DNA of 54,820 nt, taken from NCBI GenBank assembly GCA_017531505.1, contig JAFXKX010000003.1:1-54820 (forward strand). The letters are read 5' to 3'. The DNA is from Clostridia bacterium (GTDB taxonomy: Bacteria; Bacillota; Clostridia; Christensenellales; Christensenellaceae). Within the stretch, counting starts at the first letter, position 1; every line of letters starts with the position of its first letter. The position numbers and the translations under genes are program-made. Shown piece by piece: positions 43,738-52,167 of the stretch. The notes beneath the pieces are model-generated. The model was not told the DNA's origin. It saw nothing but the letters and a program-made list of their open reading frames with translations, and ran no database searches.

Positions 43738-43768
43738 CGATTTTAAATTTTTAGGGAGGCCATGTAAA

Positions 43769-44032
43769 ATGGAAAAAATCAACAAGAGCGCAATCATTGC
43801 TGAATACGCTACTCACGAGGGTGACACCGGTTCCCCCGAAGTACAGGTCGCACTGCTGACCGCGCGTATCAACCACCTCAACGAGCACTTCGCTACCCAT
43901 CACAAAGATCATCATTCCCGTCGCGGCATGCTGAAGATGGTAGGTGCAAGAAGAGGCCTGCTGGATTATCTGAAGAAGAAAGATATCGAAAGATACAGAG
44001 CACTCATCGCTAAGCTTGGCTTGAGAAGATAA
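43769..44032 (+). CDS. rpsO: Small ribosomal subunit protein S15
   Basis: The 87-residue protein is the canonical length and shows [30 protein letters not shown] and [14 protein letters not shown]. It binds the central domain of 16S rRNA. GGGAGGCC precedes the ATG. It is followed by its own terminator and then pnp, the usual order. Confidence 0.98.
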   Translation: MEKINKSAIIAEYATHEGDTGSPEVQVALLTARINHLNEHFATHHKDHHSRRGMLKMVGARRGLLDYLKKKDIERYRALIAKLGLRR

Positions 44033-44052
44033 GTGCATCATATTTGATTGCA

Positions 44053-44087
44053 TCTATAGAGCGGGGGATACTCCCGCTCTATCTTTA
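44053..44087 (+). terminator. Terminator after rpsO
   Basis: ATAGAGCGGG pairs with CCCGCTCTAT and is followed by CTTT. pnp still may receive read-through. Confidence 0.75.
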
Positions 44088-44147
44088 TAAAAGCGCAACT
44101 CCCGGCGCATATTCACTGGTTCCTAATCAAAGGTAATATATAGAGTG

Positions 44148-44162
44148 GCAGGCAGTGCCTGC
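44148..44162 (+). repeat. Perfect palindrome in the pnp leader
   Basis: GCAGGCA and TGCCTGC flank a single G and end directly before the AGGAGG of pnp. It could form a hairpin that affects ribosome access or RNase cleavage. Confidence 0.5.
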
Positions 44163-44173
44163 AGGAGGTAGTA

Positions 44174-46288
44174 ATGGAAAATCATGTTTTTAAGATGGAG
44201 ATCGGCGGCAGAGAACTGATCGTTGAATCCGGTAAGTATTGCGGTCAGGCAGACGGTTCCTGCATCGTCAGATGCGGCGATACTGCTGTTATGGTCTCTG
44301 CAACCGCAGCAAAGCAGCCCAGAGACGGTGTAGACTTCTTCCCTCTGAGCATTGAATTTGAAGAAAAAATGTATGCAATCGGCAAGATCCCCGGCGGTTT
44401 CATCAAGAGAGAAGGCCGTCCTTCCGAAAAGGCAATTTTGTCTTGCAGATTGATCGATAGACCCCTGCGTCCTTTGTTCCCCAAGGGTTATTATAATGAT
44501 GTACAGGTAATTGCAACCGTACTGTCCGTAGATACCGAGATTCCTCCGGAAGTATATGCAATGATCGGTTCTTCCGTAGCACTGTCCATCGCAGGTCTGC
44601 CTTTCCAGGGCCCCACCGGTTCTGTAGTAGTAGGCATGGTTGATGGTAAGTACATCATCAACCCCAACTCCGCTGAGCGTGCAGCTTCCCGTATGCACCT
44701 GACCGTTTCCGGTACCAAGGATGCGATCATGATGGTAGAAGCAGGCGCTAACGAAGTTACCGAGCAGGAAATGCTGGAAGCAATCCTGTTTGCACACGAA
44801 GAAATCAAGAGAATCTGCGCATTCATCTCTGATATCAAGGAGCAGATCGGCAAGCCCGAAAAGCCCTATGAACTGTATCATGTACCCGCAGAACTGGATG
44901 AACAGATCCGTGAAAAGTTCTACGATCGCATGAGATGGGCAATGGATACCTTTGACCGTACCGAACGTGAAGTAAGAGAAGAACAGGTCAAGGCAGAAGC
45001 AGTAGAATACTTTGCAGAATCTTATCCTGACAGCAAAACGGATGTTGGCAACAGCCTGTATCAGATCATGAAGGAAATCGTTCGTGAGAAGATCGTTGAA
45101 CAGGGCATCCGTCCCGATGGCAGAGGCTATGAAGATGTTCGTCCTATCTGGTGCGAGACCGGCCTGTTTGCAAGAACACATGGTAGCGCAGTATTTACCA
45201 GAGGTCAGACTCAGGTTATGAACCTGGTTACCCTGGGCTCTCTGAGCGATGGTCAGACTCTGGACGGTTTGTCTGATGAGACCTTCAAGCGTTATATGCA
45301 CCAGTATAATATGCCCCCCTATTCCACCGGTGAGGCAAAGCCCCTGCGCAGCGCTAACAGAAGAGAAATCGGTCACGGCGCACTGGCAGAGCGTGCAATC
45401 GTTCCCATGCTGCCCTCCGAAGAGGAATTCCCCTATGCGATCCGTGCCGTATCCGAAGTACTGAGCTCCAACGGTTCTACTTCTCAGGCAAGCATTTGTG
45501 CAAGCTCTCTGGCATTGATGGATGCAGGCGTTCCCATGAAGGCTCCGGTAGCAGGTACTGCAATGGGCCTGATCAAGAGAGAAGATAAGGTTGTAGTCCT
45601 GACCGATATTCAGGGTCTGGAAGACTTCCTCGGCGATATGGACTTCAAGGTTGCAGGTACCGATAAGGGTATCACCGCGATCCAGATGGATATCAAGATC
45701 AAGGGTATCGACAAGGAAATCCTTGAGCGCGCTTTGGCACAGGCTCTGCGCGGCAGACTGCACATTCTGGGCAAGATGAACGAAGTGCTGGCTGCACCCA
45801 GACAGGAAATGTCCAAGTTCGCACCCAAGATCACTCAGTTCATGATCAACCCCGATAAGATCAGAGAAGTTATCGGTTCCGGCGGTAAGACCATCAACAA
45901 GATCATTGCTGATACCGGCGTTAAGATCGATATCGAAGATGACGGCCGCGTAGCGATCTCTACCGAAGATGCTGCAGCAGCTGCAAAGGCAAAGGCTATC
46001 ATCATGGGTATTGCAAGAGACATCAAAGCAGGTGATGTTTACAAGGGCAAAGTAACCCGCATCATCCCCATCGGTGCATTCGTAGAGATCGCACCCGGTA
46101 AGGAAGGTATGGTACACATCTCCAAGCTGGCAAAAGAACGTGTAGAAAAGGTAGAAGATGTAGTAAGCGAAGGTCAGGAAATCCTCGTAAGAGTACTGGG
46201 CATCGATGAAAAACATCGTATCAACCTGATCCATCGCGGTGTAACGCAGGAAGATCTGGATAAATTCAACGCTTCTGAGGAACTCTGA
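44174..46288 (+). CDS. pnp: Polyribonucleotide nucleotidyltransferase
   Basis: The 704-residue enzyme degrades RNA 3' to 5' with phosphate. It has two RNase PH domains (SCRLIDRPLRPLFPKGY; GPTGSVVVG; later REIGHGALAERA and VPMKAPVAGTAMGLI), then a KH domain (INPDKIREVIGSGGKTINKII) and an S1 domain (GDVYKGKVTRIIPIGAFVEI). CAGGAGGTAG precedes the ATG. It follows rpsO as in most bacteria. Confidence 0.98.
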   Translation: MENHVFKMEIGGRELIVESGKYCGQADGSCIVRCGDTAVMVSATAAKQPRDGVDFFPLSIEFEEKMYAIGKIPGGFIKREGRPSEKAILSCRLIDRPLRPLFPKGYYNDVQVIATVLSVDTEIPPEVYAMIGSSVALSIAGLPFQGPTGSVVVGMVDGKYIINPNSAERAASRMHLTVSGTKDAIMMVEAGANEVTEQEMLEAILFAHEEIKRICAFISDIKEQIGKPEKPYELYHVPAELDEQIREKFYDRMRWAMDTFDRTEREVREEQVKAEAVEYFAESYPDSKTDVGNSLYQIMKEIVREKIVEQGIRPDGRGYEDVRPIWCETGLFARTHGSAVFTRGQTQVMNLVTLGSLSDGQTLDGLSDETFKRYMHQYNMPPYSTGEAKPLRSANRREIGHGALAERAIVPMLPSEEEFPYAIRAVSEVLSSNGSTSQASICASSLALMDAGVPMKAPVAGTAMGLIKREDKVVVLTDIQGLEDFLGDMDFKVAGTDKGITAIQMDIKIKGIDKEILERALAQALRGRLHILGKMNEVLAAPRQEMSKFAPKITQFMINPDKIREVIGSGGKTINKIIADTGVKIDIEDDGRVAISTEDAAAAAKAKAIIMGIARDIKAGDVYKGKVTRIIPIGAFVEIAPGKEGMVHISKLAKERVEKVEDVVSEGQEILVRVLGIDEKHRINLIHRGVTQEDLDKFNASEEL

Positions 46289-46301
46289 TAATAAGACAAA
46301 A

Positions 46302-46331
46302 AAAGGCGGCATTTTGCCGCCTTTCATTTTC
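46302..46331 (+). terminator. Terminator after pnp
   Basis: AAAGGCGGCA pairs with TGCCGCCTTT around TTT, then CATTTTC. It lies 16 bases before the M16 start codon. Confidence 0.82.
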
Positions 46332-46346
46332 AGGAAGGAAACTATT

Positions 46347-47582
46347 ATGTATCAACAAAAAACGTTTGCGAACGGAATCCGGTTTTACGGAGAGCAGATA
46401 TCCAATGTTCGTACTGCGGCAGTAGGCATCTGGGTAAAGGCCGGTTCTGCTACAGAGTTGGATAGTGAGAACGGATTGTCTCACTTTTTGGAACATCTGT
46501 TTTTCAAAGGTACCGAACGCCGCAGTTATCGTCAGATCGCTCAGGAATTCGATAATATGGGGATCCAGTCCAATGCGTATACTTCCAAGGAAATGACCTG
46601 TTATTATGTCAAATCGATCGATTCCAAGCTGAGTGAAGCGGTGGATATTTTGGCAGATATGTTCTGCAATTCCACATTCCCGGAAAAAGAGATCGAAAAG
46701 GAACGCGGTGTTATTTTGGAAGAGATCGCTATGTCGCAGGATACGCCGGATGATTTGCTGATGGAAACGCTTTCGCAGGAGTTTTTTGCAGGCACGCAGT
46801 TGTCCAGAACGATCCTGGGTCCGGCAGAAAACATCCGCGCATTTACACGGCAGCAGATACTGGATTACCGCAGTAAACACTACTTTGGAGAAAACATTGT
46901 GGTGGCAGCAGTGGGTAATTTCGATGCAGATCGCCTGATTGCAGAACTGGAGGAAAAACTCAGCAGTGTGCCTTCCCGCGGAAAGACAAATGTATTGGCT
47001 AAAGATACGACATGGCAGCCGACTGCAAAAGAATTCTGTTTGCAGAAAGATATCGAGCAGGCACATCTGGCCTATGCGTTCCCGGGCCCCAGCATTGGCG
47101 ATAAAGACCGTTTTGCATTTTCGATCATGGCAAATCTGCTGGGCGGCGGAATGAGTTCCCGATTGTTCCAAAAAGTGCGCGAGGAATTGGGCGCGGCATA
47201 TTCGGTATATGCCTATCCGTCTATGTATTACCGGGCAGGCACGTTGATTGTCTATGCAGGTATTTCCCCCGAAAAGCAGAAGATCGTAGAAGATGCTGTC
47301 CTTGGAGAACTGCGCTCGCTGCGCAATGCAGGCATTACGGCTGAGGAACTGGAAAACACCAAGACGCAGATCACGGCCGGCTATATCATGGGGCAGGAGA
47401 GCACATCTGCCAAGATGAATCTGTTGGGCAGAAATGCGCTGCTCTTTGACCGTATCGTGCCCGAAACAGAAATGCTGGATAAAGTGGCGGCTGTTACTTT
47501 GGAGGATATGCAGCGGGTAATTGCCCACAGCCTGAGAGAAGACATGATGTGTAAAGGTTTAGTAATTCCGCAGAACAAATAA
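46347..47582 (+). CDS. M16 family zinc metallopeptidase (MPP/PqqF-like)
   Basis: The 411-residue protein has the inverted zinc motif HFLEH near residue 49 and the downstream Glu (VILEEIAMSQD) that completes the site, plus the second M16 half with LLGGGMSSRLFQKVREE. It follows pnp as in Firmicutes (ymxG/mlpA-type), where it is a processing peptidase of unknown substrate. AGGAAGGAA precedes the ATG. Confidence 0.92.
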   Translation: MYQQKTFANGIRFYGEQISNVRTAAVGIWVKAGSATELDSENGLSHFLEHLFFKGTERRSYRQIAQEFDNMGIQSNAYTSKEMTCYYVKSIDSKLSEAVDILADMFCNSTFPEKEIEKERGVILEEIAMSQDTPDDLLMETLSQEFFAGTQLSRTILGPAENIRAFTRQQILDYRSKHYFGENIVVAAVGNFDADRLIAELEEKLSSVPSRGKTNVLAKDTTWQPTAKEFCLQKDIEQAHLAYAFPGPSIGDKDRFAFSIMANLLGGGMSSRLFQKVREELGAAYSVYAYPSMYYRAGTLIVYAGISPEKQKIVEDAVLGELRSLRNAGITAEELENTKTQITAGYIMGQESTSAKMNLLGRNALLFDRIVPETEMLDKVAAVTLEDMQRVIAHSLREDMMCKGLVIPQNK

Positions 47583-47609
47583 ACGAACTGTACAAGTGAA
47601 GGTAAACAG

Positions 47610-48071
47610 ATGAAGTATATACGACAGGCAACAGAACAGGATGTATCCCGTATCGGAGAAATACTGGTATTTAATAACCGTATCAATTTTTTACCGATCT
47701 TTCAGGATGAACAGTACTCTTTTGGAGAAATGCAGGTACTGAATATCGCGGGACAGTTTTTGGAGGAGCCGGAGAAATTGCGTAACACCTATGTATATGA
47801 CGACGGTATTGTACGCGGCCTGATTTGTCTGGATGGGCAGGAAGTCGTGAAACTGTATGTGGATCCGTTTTTCCAAAGCCGTGGTATCGGGCAGGCGTTG
47901 CTGCAGTACGCAGTAGAACAACACGATGCAGATTATTTGTGGACGTTGGAAAAGAACGTACGCGGTATTGCTTTTTATAAGCGAAATGGCTTTTATCTGA
48001 CAGAAGAGAAGACATTTGAAGAAGGTACGACAGAATATTTGGTAAAATTGCGTCGTACAGTACATAATTAA
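47610..48071 (+). CDS. GNAT family N-acetyltransferase
   Basis: The 153-residue protein has the GNAT layout, with the acetyl-CoA loop FFQSRGIGQALLQYAVE (RGxGxA motif near residue 92) and the late FYKRNGFYLTEE. The substrate is unknown. GAAGGTAAACAG precedes the ATG. It is followed by a terminator that overlaps the tepA ribosome site. Confidence 0.9.
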   Translation: MKYIRQATEQDVSRIGEILVFNNRINFLPIFQDEQYSFGEMQVLNIAGQFLEEPEKLRNTYVYDDGIVRGLICLDGQEVVKLYVDPFFQSRGIGQALLQYAVEQHDADYLWTLEKNVRGIAFYKRNGFYLTEEKTFEEGTTEYLVKLRRTVHN

Positions 48072-48076
48072 TAAGA

Positions 48077-48114
48077 AAGACTTCAAACTAAGAGAAAACA
48101 GTTTGGAGTCTTTT
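48077..48114 (+). terminator. Terminator carrying the tepA ribosome site
   Basis: AAAGACTTCAAACT pairs with AGTTTGGAGTCTTT (one G-T pair) and is followed by TT. The 3' arm contains GGAG, the Shine-Dalgarno sequence for the gene starting at 48121. Confidence 0.72.
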
Positions 48115-48120
48115 GATTAT

Positions 48121-48783
48121 ATGGAACAGCAAAAAGAAAGTACATTACAAAGACAATCGGATCGGGAATGTGGGAGCACCATACTGGCTGAAGGGATCCG
48201 CATGATCCATATTATCGGTCAGATCGAGGGGCATACGCTACTGCCTCCACAGACAAAAACCACAAAATACGAACACATCATCCCACTGCTGGCTGAACAG
48301 GAGCAGGATGATCGGGTATCCGGTATTTTGATGATACTCAATACTGTCGGCGGAGATGTAGAGGCGGGGTTGGCCATTGCGGAATTGGTGCGCAGTATGA
48401 AAAAGCCCAGCGTAAGTCTGGTGCTGGGTGGCGGGCACAGCATCGGCGTCCCGCTGGCAGTATGCAGCGATTATTCCTTTATTGTACCGACTGCCTGTAT
48501 GACAGTGCATCCGTTGCGCACAAGCGGGCTGTTTATTACTTCACCGCAGAGTTTTGATTATTATATGAAAATGCAGGAACGCATCATTTGCTTTATCAGT
48601 GCCAATGCCCGCATCAGCGCAAAAGAGGTCCGTCAATTGATGGAAAACAAAAATCAGATGGCCGATGATATAGGAACGGTGCTGATCGGAAAACAGGCAG
48701 TACAGGCAGGGATCATCGATGAAGTGGGCGGGATCTCTGAAGCATTGACAAAACTAAAACAGTTGTGCAGTAAAAAAACATAA
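48121..48783 (+). CDS. tepA: ClpP-like translocation-enhancing peptidase TepA
   Basis: The 220-residue protein has the ClpP/crotonase-like peptidase fold. The catalytic Ser is in GGGHSIGVPLA near residue 106 and the His in MTVHPLR near residue 128, with STPGG-like NTVGGDVEAGLAIAE before them. TepA (YmfB) in Bacillus assists protein translocation and lies near the pnp region. I chose 48121 over an upstream TTG (48103) inside the terminator. GGAG lies 12 bases before the ATG in the hairpin arm. Confidence 0.88.
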   Translation: MEQQKESTLQRQSDRECGSTILAEGIRMIHIIGQIEGHTLLPPQTKTTKYEHIIPLLAEQEQDDRVSGILMILNTVGGDVEAGLAIAELVRSMKKPSVSLVLGGGHSIGVPLAVCSDYSFIVPTACMTVHPLRTSGLFITSPQSFDYYMKMQERIICFISANARISAKEVRQLMENKNQMADDIGTVLIGKQAVQAGIIDEVGGISEALTKLKQLCSKKT

Positions 48784-48820
48784 AACAAAAGCTCCCGCGA
48801 ATCGGGAGCTTTTGTTTTTG
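48781..48820 (+). terminator. Terminator after tepA
   Basis: AAAACAAAAGCTCCCG pairs with CGGGAGCTTTTGTTTT around CGAAT, a 16-base-pair stem with a T run. Confidence 0.9.
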
Positions 48821-49080
48821 AGATTTGAAATTAGAAAGGATTAAGAGGGGATACCAACTTGATAATAGTATCAAGTGATAACTGTTGATATTATAATATC
48901 ATATTTGTAGAAAAAATCAATAGGAAATAACAAAAAAAATAAAAAAATTTTATCAAAACGATAATAAATGCTAACATTATCGCAAAAATCAAAAAAACAA
49001 ATCGGAGGAAAATAAAAAACAACAGGAAATGATAATGAAACAAATCTCTTACAAGAATTGATAGAATATCGTAAGAAGAA
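48821..49080. other. AT-rich intergenic region with palindromes
   Basis: No coding frame was seen here. The stretch is very AT-rich and holds CTTGATA-ATAG-TATCAAG (48858-48875) and the perfect palindrome GATATTATAATATC (48887-48900). They lie 180-220 bases upstream of the predicted promoter of the DUF5050-like gene. Confidence 0.6.
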
Positions 49081-49109
49081 TTGCTATTATTGAAATGTTG
49101 TGATAAAAT
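49081..49109 (+). promoter_or_regulatory. Candidate promoter of the DUF5050-like gene
   Basis: TTGCTA (49081-49086) and TAAAAT (49104-49109) are 17 bases apart, about 45 bases before the start codon. Confidence 0.5.
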
Positions 49110-49153
49110 ATTGATTGCGTTTATAACTAATTTGGTAAGTGAGGAACATACCT

Positions 49154-50152
49154 GTGGAAAAGAAACAGAAGATGAGTAAGAAAACGTTGTATATGATCAT
49201 TGCCGGCGCAGCGGCAGTTATTCTGATCGTTGCGACTGCTCTTACGACATATATCTCTTCTCAGAATTATGATAAGACCTGGATCGGCAACACCCATAGC
49301 AATGTGGCAAACCGTGCAGTCGTGGCAGAACATAACGGAAAGCTGTATTTTGCAGATGATGCCATCTATGAAGTAGACGAGAGCAATCAGTGCCGCGAAG
49401 TAATAGACTATGAAGGCACAGACCTGGTCATTCATGACGGATATCTCTACTTCGTTAACTACGATGATAATCAGTATATCTATCGTGCAAATCTGGAAAC
49501 TTATGAGACAGAACTGGTCAGCGCAGTATCCGGCGGATATATCAATATCGTAGATAATGTGCTGTACTATGCATCTCTGTACGGCACCTCTTATTCCGGT
49601 ATCTATAAGATGGATCTGGCAAACATTGATCCTCAGAACCCGGAACAGATCACCATCGACTGGGCAGAAAATCTGTTGTACTACGATGGCAGACTGTACT
49701 TCGTGAATGAAGCAGATGCCGGCCGTTTGTATTCTATCAATCTGGATGGCAGCAACAGAGCAGTATCTGCAGGCAGAGCAACCTCTTGCTTTACCTTCTA
49801 CGAAGGCAATCTGTATTATGTCAATGTATACGGCACCTTCCGTGCAAAGCCGGATGGCAGCAACCGTACGCAACTGAGCGAGATCCGTGCATCCAGTTTG
49901 AATGTGCACAATGATAAAATCTATCAGTGCCATAATGCAGGACAGGGCGGCAACTATGACCAGCAGTTCTATTGCATGGACCTCAATGGCAATAATGTAG
50001 AAGTATTGACCACCGACTCTGCAAACAATATCTGCTGTCTGGAAGATGGATTTATCTATTTCCGCAATGTTTATAAGAGCCATGAACTGTACCGTATTGA
50101 CGAAGAAAATACTGTATTTGAAAATGTATTGAAACTGTACAATGTAAATTGA
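49154..50152 (+). CDS. Extracytoplasmic DUF5050-like seven-repeat (beta-propeller-like) protein
   Basis: The 332-residue protein has a short basic N-terminus, one transmembrane helix (YMIIAGAAAVILIVATALTTY, about residues 13-33) and then seven repeats of a LYF/LYY-strand pattern such as KLYFADDAIYEVDE, YLYFVNYDDNQYIYRANLE, VLYYASLYG, RLYFVNEADAGRLYSINLDG, NLYYVNVYG, KIYQCHNAG and FIYFRNVYKSHELYRIDEE. Seven repeats fit a seven-bladed propeller anchored outside the membrane, as in DUF5050 proteins. GTG start with GAGG nine bases upstream. No enzyme motif was seen; a binding or sensing role is inference. Confidence 0.75.
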   Translation: MEKKQKMSKKTLYMIIAGAAAVILIVATALTTYISSQNYDKTWIGNTHSNVANRAVVAEHNGKLYFADDAIYEVDESNQCREVIDYEGTDLVIHDGYLYFVNYDDNQYIYRANLETYETELVSAVSGGYINIVDNVLYYASLYGTSYSGIYKMDLANIDPQNPEQITIDWAENLLYYDGRLYFVNEADAGRLYSINLDGSNRAVSAGRATSCFTFYEGNLYYVNVYGTFRAKPDGSNRTQLSEIRASSLNVHNDKIYQCHNAGQGGNYDQQFYCMDLNGNNVEVLTTDSANNICCLEDGFIYFRNVYKSHELYRIDEENTVFENVLKLYNVN

Positions 50153-50162
50153 CAAAAATGAT

Positions 50163-50196
50163 AAAACCACAGTGTATATGCACTGTGGTTTTTTGT
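50163..50196 (+). terminator. Terminator after the DUF5050-like gene
   Basis: AAACCACAGTG pairs with CACTGTGGTTT around TATATG, followed by TTTTG. Confidence 0.88.
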
Positions 50197-50220
50197 TACA
50201 TAGTATCCGTAAAACAGTTG

Positions 50221-50246
50221 GCAGGCAAAGTAATTTATATGCCTGC
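50221..50246. repeat. Inverted repeat upstream of the CDP-alcohol gene
   Basis: GCAGGCA (50221-50227) and TGCCTGC (50240-50246) are perfect inverted arms around 12 AT-rich bases, about 20 bases before the predicted -35. Confidence 0.5.
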
Positions 50247-50265
50247 AATGACTGTTCTTGTGGAA

Positions 50266-50293
50266 TTGACTTTCCCTAATGGTTGATTATGAA
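50266..50293 (+). promoter_or_regulatory. Candidate promoter of the CDP-alcohol phosphatidyltransferase
   Basis: TTGACT (50266-50271) and TATGAA (50288-50293) are 16 bases apart, 30 bases before the start codon. Confidence 0.55.
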
Positions 50294-50322
50294 ACTGAAA
50301 ACTTGAATTTGTAGGTAAACAG

Positions 50323-50829
50323 ATGACAAAGCATATTGCAAATATACTTACAGGTTATCGTATCTTCGGCAGTATTTTGTTGCTGTTCTGTCCTGTATCT
50401 TCTCTGGAATTTTATATCATATATATTCTATGCGGTTTTAGTGATATGATAGATGGGACTATCGCCAGAAAAACAAACAGTACCAGCAAGTTTGGAAGCC
50501 AACTGGACTCGATTGCAGACTTCCTTTTTGCAGGGATATCTTTTTTGAAACTGTTGCCGACGATCCACATTCCGGGATGGCTGTGGATATGGGGCGGTAT
50601 GATCGCGGTTATCAAAATCGGTAGTATCATATGGAGATGCATTTCTAAAAAATTTTTTCTATCTTTGCATACGATTATGAACAAAATAACCGGACTGGTT
50701 CTGTTCCTATGGCCTTTGACGATATCCTTTGCGGAATCGGAGCACATTGCCATAATTGTATGTTTTGTTGCTACGATTTCTGCAATTCAGGAAGGAGTTT
50801 ATGCGATAACGGATAGTGCGCCCCGGTAA
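50323..50829 (+). CDS. CDP-alcohol phosphatidyltransferase family membrane enzyme
   Basis: The 168-residue membrane protein has the family motif D-x2-DG-x2-AR-x8-G-x3-D-x3-D, seen as DMIDGTIARKTN, then the G in SKFGS and LDSIAD (near residues 41-66). It makes a phospholipid from a CDP-alcohol, such as phosphatidylglycerol phosphate or cardiolipin. It has four to five helices and is shorter than PgsA, so it may be a variant of that group. TAGGTAAACAG precedes the ATG. Confidence 0.85.
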   Translation: MTKHIANILTGYRIFGSILLLFCPVSSLEFYIIYILCGFSDMIDGTIARKTNSTSKFGSQLDSIADFLFAGISFLKLLPTIHIPGWLWIWGGMIAVIKIGSIIWRCISKKFFLSLHTIMNKITGLVLFLWPLTISFAESEHIAIIVCFVATISAIQEGVYAITDSAPR

Positions 50830-50889
50830 GATGCTTCTGCTATGTCAAATAGCCTCATGCAGGTCGCGCTATACAGAGTGAAGCAGGAT

Positions 50890-50921
50890 AAAAGCCCGGC
50901 TGCTTTTTGCGGCCGGGCTTA
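50890..50921 (+). terminator. Terminator after the CDP-alcohol gene
   Basis: AAAGCCCGGC pairs with GCCGGGCTT (its outer bases shifted by one) around TGCTTTTTGCG. The T run is weak. Confidence 0.6.
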
Positions 50922-50937
50922 AGTGTTTTGCAGATAC

Positions 50938-50967
50938 AAAAAACGCCCTTTGATAAGGGCGTTTTTT
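50938..50967. terminator. Bidirectional terminator before the thiI stop
   Basis: AAAAAACGCCCTT pairs with AAGGGCGTTTTTT around TGAT. It has T runs on both strands and ends the minus-strand thiI gene. Confidence 0.9.
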
Positions 50968-50976
50968 GTAATCTGA

Positions 50977-52164
50977 TCAAACTTCATCCTCTGCAGAAAC
51001 CGTGATCACTTCTGTCTTTGCCAATGCATCGGCGATCAGTGCATCTGCATCCAATAATTCCACAGACTTGAGGATTTTTTCCAGTCTGGGATGGGTGACA
51101 GGATGCTTGGGTACAAATACTGTACAACAATCTTCATAAGGCAGGATAGAAGTCTCAAAGGTATCGATCTTCTTGGAGATATCGATGATCTCTGTCTTGT
51201 CCATACCGATCAGCGGACGGAAGACGGGCATATCTACGACGGAGTTAGTCACTGCCAGAGAAGACAAAGTCTGGCTGGCTACCTGCGCCAGGCTTTCGCC
51301 GGTGATCAGCGCACCGCACTCAGCCTGCTTTGCGACCATCTCGGCAATACGCATCATGAATACACGCATGATGATGGTCAGCTGCTCTTCCGGGCATTTT
51401 TCGTAAATGGCCATCTGGATATCAGTAAAGTGTACCATGTGGATCCTGATGGGACCGGTATATTCCGAAACTTTGCGGGCCAGATCGATTACCTTCTGAC
51501 GTGCACGTTCGCTGGTATAGGGGAAACTGTGGTAATGAACGGCTTCCAGTGCCACACCGCGTTTGGCCATCATATAGCCGGCAACGGGGCTATCGATACC
51601 GCCGGAGAGCAGCAGCATACCTTTGCCGGAAGTGCCTACAGGCATACCGCCGCTGCCCATGACAGTATCGGTATATACCAGTGCGGTTTCACGAATTTCA
51701 ATATGTACCACAAAGTCAGGCTTGCGTACATCGACTTTCAAACCGGGTACGTGCTCTAAAATATATCCGCCTGCCTCTGCAGAAAGCTGCATGGAGTTGA
51801 GCGGGAAGCGCTTGTCGGAGCGCTTGCTGTCTACTTTGAAAGTGGCTTCGGTCTTGCCAAGCGCCTTCATCTTTTTTTCTGCGGCCTGTGCAGCGGCGGC
51901 AAAGACGATATCCAGATCCTTTTCCATCTCCTGTGCAGGGCTGACAGAGTGGATACCAAAAATCTTGGCCATCGCGTCGATTGCTTGAGGCATATCCTGC
52001 TCGGATAATTCGCGCAGATAATAACGACCCTGCCCTTTGCCGACCTGTCCGCCAAATTTTTTGGCAGAAGCAACGATAGCGCGCATCAGCATTCTTTCGA
52101 AATAAGGACGGTTCTGTCCTTTCAGATGGATCTCACCGTAACGGATGAGCAAAGTGGATTTCAT
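50977..52164 (-). CDS. thiI: tRNA 4-thiouridine synthase ThiI
   Basis: The 395-residue enzyme has an N-terminal THUMP domain (LLIRYGEIHLKGQNR at the start), then the PP-loop ATPase motif LLLSGGIDSPVAGYMM near residue 185. It adenylates U8 of tRNA and inserts sulfur. It lacks the rhodanese C-domain of E. coli ThiI, as usual in Clostridia, so sulfur comes from the next gene's desulfurase. The gap to that gene is three bases, and AGGAGG precedes the ATG. Confidence 0.96.
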   Translation of the reverse strand: MKSTLLIRYGEIHLKGQNRPYFERMLMRAIVASAKKFGGQVGKGQGRYYLRELSEQDMPQAIDAMAKIFGIHSVSPAQEMEKDLDIVFAAAAQAAEKKMKALGKTEATFKVDSKRSDKRFPLNSMQLSAEAGGYILEHVPGLKVDVRKPDFVVHIEIRETALVYTDTVMGSGGMPVGTSGKGMLLLSGGIDSPVAGYMMAKRGVALEAVHYHSFPYTSERARQKVIDLARKVSEYTGPIRIHMVHFTDIQMAIYEKCPEEQLTIIMRVFMMRIAEMVAKQAECGALITGESLAQVASQTLSSLAVTNSVVDMPVFRPLIGMDKTEIIDISKKIDTFETSILPYEDCCTVFVPKHPVTHPRLEKILKSVELLDADALIADALAKTEVITVSAEDEV

Positions 52165-52167
52165 AAA

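Noticed and set aside
44123..46327. A 734-codon antisense open frame opposite pnp
   Set aside because: It mirrors the codon bias of pnp, is rich in Cys, His, Phe and Gln as shadow frames are, and has no ribosome site or family motif.
44148..50246. Same GCAGGCA/TGCCTGC arms near pnp (44148) and upstream of 50323
   Set aside because: The spacers (1 and 12 bases) differ, so a shared regulator is unlikely; seven-base GC arms recur by chance.
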